Shown: one piece after another, positions 56,791-64,000 of the stretch | How positions within the stretch are numbered: the first letter of the stretch is position 1 | How the letters are laid out: each line of letters begins with the position of its first letter | DNA from: Rhizophagus irregularis | Lineage: Eukaryota; Glomeromycota; Glomeromycetes; Glomerales; Glomeraceae | Assembly: GCF_026210795.1 (NCBI RefSeq) | Contig: NC_089452.1 | Coordinates: 1,116,001-1,180,000 of the forward strand | Reading direction: 5' to 3' | Length of the DNA stretch: 64,000 bases | The notes under the pieces: generated by a model | Database searches by the model: none | What the model was told of the DNA's origin: nothing | Seen by the model: the letters and a program-made list of their open reading frames with translations, nothing else | Position numbers and translations under genes: made by a program

Positions 56791-57481
56791 TTTATTAAAG
56801 AAACATTCGCTAATGTTTCATGCCTCTGATTAAGAGTTTATTATTCATTTCAAAGCTTAGTTTTTCAGAAAGAGACATTATACAATTTTAAAAGTTGTGA
56901 ATATTTTTTGGCTGTGCATTTACCAATCATTATGTGATTCAGTTTGTTACTAAGCTCATTGATTACTGGTTTTGTTATTTAATATAATGAGAGATTTAGC
57001 ATATACGTGTGGTATATCATATGCAATTGCAATAAAATATCTCATTTCACAGCTAAGGGGAATGAAATTGAACATCTTTCTTTCTTTCAAATCATTTTTT
57101 GATTTAAGGATCATCCTCCCTATGAATCTTTATTCCGTATTTTTTTATTCCATGTAATATGTATCATATAGAAATTGTGGATGAAATCTTTTACAGGAGG
57201 GAGCTTATTCAGTTCATCTTAGTTCTCAACTAATTTTTATTGGAATTTTTTTGGCTGCTACTAGACTCGTTAAATGAAATAAGCCATGCTGCACAAATGT
57301 GGCACTGTATCACATGTCATTGAATTTTCTATGCAAATGACAATGATTAAAGTTTTAACATAGTAAGTTTTAACATACTGAATAGAATAAAAAATTCTTG
57401 AAATTTCAAGTTTTCCTTGTTTATTCTGGTGAAACAGTTGTACACCGAAGTTATAATATGTACTTCTAAAGAACACATTTA

Positions 57482-57799
57482 GGACGAAAAGTTGATATGA
57501 AGGGAACGCTAAAAAAAAATACTCCAAATAAATTTGAAGCTCTTTTTGGTGAAGTATCTGGTAGTATGACATCATTAGGTGTTTTTCTTCATCTCGTAAA
57601 AAAAGATATCTTGGATAAGGTGAAGCTTGGTATTATGATGCGGGATTCTCTTAACAGTGCGTTGAAAGGATGTAAAGGACAGGCAAAATTATCACAAACT
57701 AAAAATTCAATGAAAGAGCTGTATTGTAGCAATATGAGAAAAAAGTATCGCAAAACTACAAGGGAGTATAGTCCAGTTTTGAATATAAATAGTCAGTAA
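57482..57799 (+). pseudogene. Fragment of an unrecognised, probably lineage-specific protein
   Basis: The + strand reads GRKVDMKGTLKKNTPNKFEA, LFGEVSG, then YxxVKLGIMMRDSLNSALKG and a basic tail MRKKYRKTTREYSPVLNINS ending at 57799. The frame is open before the ATG at 57497, so the true start is upstream. The composition is that of a real protein. I cannot name the family. The frame starts without a clear acceptor or promoter, so it is probably a terminal exon or a remnant. Confidence 0.5.
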
Positions 57800-57929
57800 A
57801 GCTGAAAATTGAACTCACTAATTGACATTGGTCTTTATAATTATGATGCTTTGTATGACAAAGGTATACTCAAGTCTAAATTGATTTAAAATTTTATTAT
57901 TAAGATAATGATGATAACATACAGAAGAA

Positions 57930-58185
57930 TCAGTTTCAACTGGGATTTGAGTTTATTTCACATCATTATGTTTATTAATTTTTAATTGCATTTCTTGGAT
58001 TAATTCATCAATCTTTTCATTTCCACTAGTCCAATTTGAAAAATTTTGTTTTAAATTATTTATTTGGCATTAAACAAATTTCAGGGAACCCGAATTCTCC
58101 GGTTACACCATTCCTTATATCCGTATAAATTTTGCCACAGTATTCACAATAACAATCTTGAAGTATTAAAATATAATTTTTTGTA
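57930..58185 (-). pseudogene. Kinase-family N-terminal relic
   Basis: The - strand reads CEYCGKIYTDIRNGVTGEFG, FPEICL, and after a frame change KQNFSNWTSGNEKIDELIQE, MQLKINKHNDVK, then a stop. This matches the zinc-ribbon plus FKNWTSGNNEVDKFIQKAQL N-terminus of the kinase pseudogene at 3816. No kinase domain follows; the fragment ends at about 57930. Confidence 0.7.
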
Positions 58186-58537
58186 TTTCAAATTGTGTCA
58201 ATATTATAGTTACCAGAAATTTGTGGTAAACCAGTTATGAGAACCAAAAAATTAAGTTTGCATGGTCTTATAAAATCTAGTCACAAAAATTTCATTAAGT
58301 AAATTCAATATATATCCATTATATGTATATTTAGTGCAATCTGAATTTTGTATTAATATAATGCTGAATTTTAATTGCTTATTTAATATAATTAAAATAC
58401 CTATTTTGCCCAATTTGAATTACTAGTTATTAAGATATCCTATTTAATTAATTTTTGGACTAATTAAAATTCTAAAATTGCATGTAAAAATTAGTTTATA
58501 AAAATTTTATGATATAAGTATACTAGGAAAAAATATT
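58186..58537. other. Spacer between relic kinase and bromodomain gene
   Basis: AT-rich, nothing recognisable. Confidence 0.4.
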
Positions 58538-60586
58538 TTAAACCTTATCATATGAATAATCAGATATTATTTCTTCTACAGATCTCCATAAAACACGATG
58601 AAAGCCAACTACCAAGATAACAAATCCTTTTAATTTATTTGGATTTGATTTAGTTATTTTGATTTGTTCATCAAATATTCCTGAACTAGAATAATTAATT
58701 GTTTTTCCATTTGAAATGACATTCATATATGATTTCAATTGATTAACCCCATTGTCTAATACTTCTCCTATAGTTGTTTGTTTGGTTTCTCCATATTCTT
58801 TTGACCAATATGAATATGATCTTTTTAACAAAACCATTTCATTTTCTTTTTCAATAATTTTATCTAGATTTTCCAGATCATTTGCATTAAATTTATTTTT
58901 ATAATTTTTAATTAATTTAATTAAATTAACCAATGAAATGTATTTTAATTACAAACATACATTATTATATCCTATTCCTTTTAAAACAAAAATATCAGAA
59001 TATCCAAAACGGCCAAAACCTTTTAATTTTGTACCAGCCATTACTAATGAAAGTTCAGGAATACGATATTTCAATGGTAAAAGGCTTTCAACAATTGCCT
59101 GAAGAACAGGCTCATCTGCAGAAAATAATGACATCTTTGATCTTGTTGACAGAAATGTTTTTAAAATTTCTATAAAGGGTATAACATTACCTGCAACAAG
59201 ATTTTCATATGCTGAAGCTATAAGAAGGGCATCATTTACAACTTGTCTATATACTAATTTGTCTTTATTTTGTTCTAAAACTCGAATTTGTTTTGTTACA
59301 AGTTCTAATAAATTGTCATAATTAAAAATGTCAATATTATATAGAGATATTCTTTATCCAATATTTGAAGAATTTCAATAAAGTAATGAAAATAACTTAC
59401 CAGAAGATAAATCAGCATCACTAGTATCTTGTATTCTTTTTAAATTTTCCTTTTGTTTAACTTGAAAAATTATTTTTTCAGTCCATATTTTATTAAAAGC
59501 TGATTCCAATTCTTCTCCTAAACAATATATTTCACTTCCAATATCATTATATGTATAACAATTGCGAAATATAAGACGAATATCATTTTCAAATTCTTTT
59601 GTACTTGTATATTGACCATTTTCTAATGTTGAATTTATTGTAAATAAATCCATTTGATTTTTTATAAACACTTCCTTTTCATCATATTTATAGAATGGAT
59701 GAATGTTAGACTGTTCATCAAGTTTTTGAAGAATATCATAACAAAAGTTATTAAGCTTAGTGTTTTTATAAGAAATTTTGGAATGGTTTTTAGTAGAAAT
59801 AGAATAGCCTTTAATAGGAATAGAATGATTTTTGTCTTCAATATTATCTTTATTGGTAGGAATAGAATGATCATTAGCAGCAGAAATAGAATAATTATCA
59901 ACAGGAATGAGATGAGGAATTTCAATTATCTTCTTAGCAGTAGGTACCAGATTTTCTTTTTCTTTTTTATATTCATTAATAATTCCTTTCCAATACATTT
60001 GTAATGTTTTTGCATAACGTAAACGTTCTGAATTTACCTGTTACAAGAAAGAGATTATTAGTTATTGTATGCAAAAATTTTATTTAGTAATAAAAGAAGG
60101 TACATAGCCAATTCCTCCTCCAGAATTAGCAGACTTTTATCAACTACAAAGTGAGGACACCTGAACTGAGAGCTTGGAGTGGTTACCAAGGTTGTCAAAT
60201 CCAGTAATTCCCCTATCTCGAAGCAATTATCAATTTAGGGGTTATCCTTACTTTGCAAAATAAAAATTTACACACCTTATTTTTTAAACCAGGGACATCT
60301 TTTCCTTCATGCAAAAAGTGAGCAGCCCAAAAATGGTCAAGTTCATCCCAGTTGTCTGAAAAAACTGATGTACCAATAATATCATGATAACTTTTCAAGA
60401 ATCTACAATATGATATTTTCATATTTTTTGTTATATAAGAGATAAGAACTAGAAAGGTGCAAGTTAATTAATTAGATATTAATAATACAAATTAAAATAA
60501 GTTTCCAAAAACTTACCATTTTGACCAGGATAGCTCTCAGATGTGCTTTTATTCTTAATATTGGAATAGCTCTCAGATGTATTCAT
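58538..60586 (-). CDS. Bromodomain protein fused to a PD-(D/E)XK nuclease-like domain, stopped at the active site
   Basis: Exons 60586-60517, 60448-60276, 60037-59401 and 59304-58949 have GT-AG junctions in consistent phase and give 411 residues. Exon 1 starts MNTSESYSNIKNK. Residues about 175-269 are a bromodomain: KLNNFCYDILQKL, IKNQMDLFTI, EFENDIRLIFRNCYTYNDIG and LESAFNKIW; the acetyl-lysine-binding Asn is in YTYND. Exon 4 carries the start of a PD-(D/E)XK nuclease-like module (SLLPLKYRIPELSLVM, GRFGYSDIFVLK). The expected next motif is ELKYISL, but Glu is replaced by TAA at 58951-58949 (CL-stop-LKYISL). The same frame then continues open for 131 codons (KNKFNANDLENLDKIIEKEN ... VLWRSVEEIISDYSYDKV) to 58538. 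Function inferred: a chromatin reader coupled to a nuclease-like fold, without activity in this allele. It could be one gene with a new stop, or a pseudogene. Confidence 0.75.
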
Positions 60587-60599
60587 ATTTTCAACTTTA

Positions 60600-60730
60600 A
60601 ATATTAAATGATAAAAATTATTAAGTGATAAAATTATTAAAATTATTATTAAATGATAAAAATTATTTAATGATAGAAAATTAAATGATAGAATTAAATT
60701 TATAGAATTAAATCTTTTATATAAAATCAA
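60600..60730. repeat. AAATGATA/AAATTATT microrepeat
   Basis: About ten imperfect units of AAATGATA and AAATTATT immediately upstream of the bromodomain gene start. It produces the Leu/Ile/Asn frame 60479-60730 by chance. Confidence 0.5.
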
Positions 60731-60984
60731 ACAAACAAGGGTATTAAATAAAAAAAAATCTTTCGTAAATAGTTTGACTCAAGCTGACACATTGAAATAT
60801 AAAATTGAAAAAAATTATCATATGAAACATCTACATTTATATATATAACTAAATCTATTCATTGTCATATTGACAAGATTCTATTTTGCCAAATATGGTA
60901 ATAATTGTATGAATAATATTTGAATAAAATCATATCAATAATACTGTTAAAAAATCATGGCTTAGATTGGATTTTAATTTATAT

Positions 60985-61300
60985 ATACTTAGCAAATGAC
61001 TTGACTTTGTCAGTCTGACTCTTTTAACATGTATAGCATTTAAAAGATGAAATATGTTGACAAACATTAAGTTATATTTTATATAATATTAACAAGATGA
61101 CAGAAACTGATGAATAATTTTGCCATTTGTAAATGCTTAGCAAATGACTTGACTTTTGTCAGTCTGACTCTTTTAATATGTATAGCATCTAAAAGCTGAA
61201 ATAAGTTGACAAATACTCAGTTATATTTTATGAACAAATCATATCGAAAATTAAAATTATTTAATTTGTAAATGTTTAACAAATGACTTTAAATTGGCAA
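60985..61300. repeat. 148-bp direct repeat
   Basis: CTTAGCAAATGACTTGACTT begins at about 60989 and 61137, and the next roughly 110 bases (GTCAGTCTGACTCTTTTAA, TGTATAGCAT, AAGTTATATTTTAT) match with few changes. A third, shorter start (TTTAACAAATGACTTTAAAT) lies at about 61269. Non-coding. Confidence 0.75.
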
Positions 61301-61417
61301 TATATGAATAAATTATTGGTATTTAGAGATTTTAATTCTCAGATTTATTGAAGACTAACGCTAACTACTGTAAAAGTATTAACAAAATCACTGGTCAAAT
61401 GATGAAGAATTGTACAC

Positions 61418-61556
61418 AGTGAAATTCGATAAACTGGATCTTCGATAAACCGGATTTGGGCCTAAACCAGATTTTTTTGCTGGAACCGAATCACGTATAT
61501 TAAATAGTTTCGATATACCGGAGTTTACTAGTAAAAGCTCGATATTCGATAAAATG
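61418..61556 (+). mobile_element. Possible pogo/Tigger-type terminus
   Basis: CAGTGAAATTCGATAAACTG at 61418 is followed by three more TTCGATAAAC/TTCGATATAC-CGGA units (61440, 61498, 61548). CAGTG after TA with repeated CGATAAACCGGAT units resembles pogo/Tigger ends. The opposite end is not found. Inference only. Confidence 0.35.
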
Positions 61557-61561
61557 GATCA

Positions 61562-61675
61562 ATTTTTTTTTATTTTATTTTTATTTTTAAGATACGGACT
61601 CAACTGGGGTCGAACGCTAAATAGGAATAAACATGATCTAAAAGAACAATAAATTCTAAGCTAATGTTAAACCCA
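61562..61675 (-). mobile_element. tRNA-derived SINE-like element
   Basis: On the - strand an A-box-like TTAGCTTAGAATTT (61665-61651) is followed 33 bases later by a B-box-like GCGTTCGACCCC (61617-61606). Then come GTTGAGTCCGTATCTT and an A-rich tail (AAAAATAAAAATAAAATAAA) to 61562. A hairpin of TTCGGG/CCCGAG type lies just upstream at 61678-61705. This family differs from the element at 23760-23850. Confidence 0.5.
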
Positions 61676-62035
61676 ACCTCTCGGGAGAAGCCCGAAGGGG
61701 TCGTCTTGCCCACTATTCTATAGAACAATCAGGCATAACCGGGAGTCTAGAGGGTACTATCAAACGAAAAACAATCTTACCAAAATCCCAAGAAAAATAA
61801 ACAAGAAAAATTAATAAAACCCGTATTTTGCTTTCAGCCCTAAGGCTGCCACTTGTCAATACTGTCATAAGTGGAGTGGTTCACACTATTCTAAATTGTT
61901 TAATATGTTTACAGACATACATGATGACGTGGGGTAAGTTAGACGCCAAAATGTGAAATGTAAAGTATAAAGTAGGAAAAAATGTTAAAAGACTCATTAC
62001 ATGAAAAATATACATATATAGAAAAAGAAACTAAT
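61676..62035. other. Spacer of more balanced composition
   Basis: GC-richer than most of the window, with no ORF. It probably belongs to the flanking mobile elements. Confidence 0.4.
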
Positions 62036-63960
62036 TTAATTAGAATTAAGACTAGTAAATAGGGAGTCGGATAGGTAACTATTCGCTGGTCTTGGTCTTT
62101 TACTGTCGTGTGATTGTAACGAAGCGGAAGGATTAGTCAACGTATCCCTCTTGTGAGGTCGGTATTCCACTGTTTTAGTTTCATCTGATGTGTATGAAGG
62201 AGAACCAAAGAGGTCTGTATGGTAATCAGGCGGGCAATAAGGCCTTGGAGCGTACGGTTTACTCATAAAGTCATCATAATCTTGATGCTTTTCCATCCAT
62301 TTCTTCCACTTGTGATGTTGTTTTTTTTTGGAAGGTTTTGGAGGTGGTGGAGGTTGTTTTATATACTTGTGGTATTCTTTAGTCCAGACCGTGATTTGTC
62401 GAGTTGACATTGCTCGACGATAATAATGTTTGAGAGTAGTACCCATAGCGTTAGCGGCGGATGAATCGTAATCTAGAGCGTTAGATTGATGTATATTAAT
62501 AGTTGGGGTAAATTGGGTTGATCAGGGTTGTATTGTAAAAAATAACTACTGTCCACTTTTGACGGGTCTACGGGATTATAACCGTAGTAAATAGGAGTGC
62601 GTTTAAGTGGTTCTAAAAGACCACCGAGAGCCGCGGTTTCTTCAGCGTTCAAATAATGGGGATCGTGTTGGCACCAGAAGGCCTATATGAGGTCGAAGGT
62701 TGTGATCGAGCTATAGGCGTAATACTGGAATTCTCCAGCATGTGGTGAGGTATCTTAAATGTATAGTCATCGGGATCAGGTAATAATTTCTCCGTTGAAA
62801 AACGCTTGAATTTCAGATGGTGAATAGGTGAATAAATGTGTTGAGCTTCATGAAACAGGAAGCGAAAACGTCTCCCTGCTGCAATTTTATCCTCTTTCAT
62901 AGTGCGGGATATAGGGTTAATATTTTTGAACATCCGCGTACAATGTCTCTTGAAGCGGGTTTCCTGTTTACGTTTTGTTGCGGGGTTACTGCTGAGGTTA
63001 AATTTGAAATCCAAAAGGTGTTTCCTATAAATGTAGGCGCCTGGGTGTTTGCGTATGAAATTACTACTGTTGGCTGCAAAGCGTACATTGTATCGAATAC
63101 CAAGACGATTGGAAGAAATATCATTTTTCCATCGATGTTGCCAAAGATCGTATACATGATTTGCGTGTGAAGATTTTGAATTTATAAATCCTGGGTCCGA
63201 ATCAGGCACAGGTTTCAAATGGTGATTGATTTCTTTTCTCGAAAATTCAAATTGATGAGTACCACAAGCACGTCTATTTAAAGACATGACGAAAGGACTC
63301 GGGCTGTGACACCGGGTGGAAAGATTAAATGAACCAGGTGTGTAAGCATGTTCACAAGGAATGTAAATACCAAAGTAGAAGCGGTAGCGCTTATAAGAAA
63401 ATGAGAAGAAAGTTTTTGTAATGGTGTTCTTCAAAGTTCTTTTAGAAGCACGTGACTTGATAAAGTCAATTCGTTCCAGTAATTTCCGGCGAATCAAGTC
63501 AAAATACTTTTGTTGAATACGTCAGGGTAAAACTTTTTGTAAGGTAAAAAAGTGTGTGAGCATTTTACTAATTTGATATCTTGTGTTAGGCAAATAGCTC
63601 GTGGATGTGTATCGAATAGGCGTAGAATCCATGTGATAATCATTGGTGTGTAAAAATAAATGAAGATTATTGGTGTCCGAGAAAGGATCAGCAAGCTCAA
63701 AAAAGAAACTTTTTGAGCGTCTAAATTCGTAAATCTTGTTATAACCGGTTCGGCATTTTGTCATCACGTGAAATTTTTTCACAGAGACAAGGAAAGTATT
63801 TTCATGAGCGTTGGACATATTATTAAACGTATTTGAGGAAAAAGGTAAAGGTAAAGGTAAAATAGTCTGGTCGTTATGAACAGACTGAAGTGAAACAGGT
63901 ATATCTTCTGTATCCATATCTCTCACAGGTCAATGGTAATAAAAGGAGACCTTTCCGTAG
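62036..63960 (-). pseudogene. Degenerate mobile-element ORF, unclassified
   Basis: One coding region in several frames on the - strand. From 63960: PLGGLYGKVSFYYH, a TGA, then MDTEDIPVSLQSVHNDQT and 130 codons to a TGA at 63524-63522. The same frame continues RIQQKYFDLIRRKLLERIDF for 280 codons to 62649. A frame change joins YLNAEETAALGGLLEPLKRT; another near 62510 joins FTPTINIHQSNALDYDSS and MGTTLKHYYRRAMSTRQITV. It ends with Pro/Lys-rich PPPPPKPSKKKQHHKWKKW, DDFMSKPYAPRPYCP and a stop at 62036. Both TGA codons are one C-to-T change from CGA (Arg). Codon use is GC-richer than the host genes. It is probably a retroelement accessory (ORF1-like) protein; no RT, integrase or transposase motif is visible. 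Confidence 0.55.
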
Positions 63961-64000
63961 AGGCCACCAAGTGGTTCTCGCTCCTTAGAAAAAACTATAA

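Noticed and set aside
58855-58961. Possible intron (GTATGT donor at about 58961, AG near 58866) that would splice out the stop in the bromodomain gene
   Set aside because: The joined sequence would shift the frame relative to the conserved LDKIIEKENE segment, so it does not restore the protein.
62838-63170. 110-codon + strand ORF and 86-codon alternative - strand ORF
   Set aside because: Shadows of the longer mobile-element frame on the - strand.

Overview
The window looks like nuclear DNA of an arbuscular mycorrhizal fungus (Glomeromycotina, most like Rhizophagus). It is extremely AT-rich, has short GT-AG introns of about 70-100 bases, and combines lineage-expanded families (F-box/LRR proteins, TKL-type kinases, Sel1-repeat proteins, MATA-type HMG-box proteins) with many decayed transposons. 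The organism call is from family content and composition; no database was searched. There are no prokaryotic operons, rRNA genes, intact tRNA genes or CRISPR arrays.

Layout. 0-9 kb: three F-box/LRR paralogues on the + strand (one cut by the window edge), with a dead kinase gene on the - strand between them. 9.3-16.5 kb: a graveyard of - strand Helitron (HUH Rep plus Pif1 helicase) and Ty3/Gypsy fragments, with the Helitron domains in permuted order and the helicase tail present three times. 16.5-30 kb: gene-poor, with two more decayed F-box copies, a tRNA-derived SINE, a near-perfect 294-bp foldback element, a 123-bp tandem duplication and polypyrimidine tracts. 30.3-33.8 kb: an apparently intact four-exon gene for a protein kinase fused to about 16 Sel1 repeats. 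35.3-36.0 kb: a retroposed mRNA-like insertion with poly(A) and a 17-bp target duplication. 37.7-39.0 kb: a fourth F-box/LRR gene. 40-41 kb: two short nonautonomous DNA elements with clear target duplications (TTA; 8-bp hAT type). 43.1-44.7 kb (-): an HMG-box gene whose C-terminus is a 24-bp coding minisatellite. 48-55 kb: three broken transposase-like genes, two of them meeting tail to tail. 57.5-60.6 kb: a lineage-specific ORF fragment, a relic kinase N-terminus and a four-exon bromodomain gene whose second half is a PD-(D/E)XK nuclease-like domain stopped exactly at the expected catalytic Glu. 61-64 kb: repeats and a degenerate mobile-element ORF.

How the genes could work together. The F-box proteins are probable substrate receptors for SCF ubiquitin ligases. 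The kinase-Sel1 protein is a candidate signalling scaffold, and the HMG-box and bromodomain proteins are candidate chromatin factors. No operon-like or dedicated system is evident. The most unusual items are the bromodomain/nuclease fusion with its active-site stop, the HMG-box octapeptide array that crosses the stop codon, the kinase-Sel1 fusion with its 108-residue higher-order repeat, and a shared promoter-proximal motif in front of the F-box paralogues.
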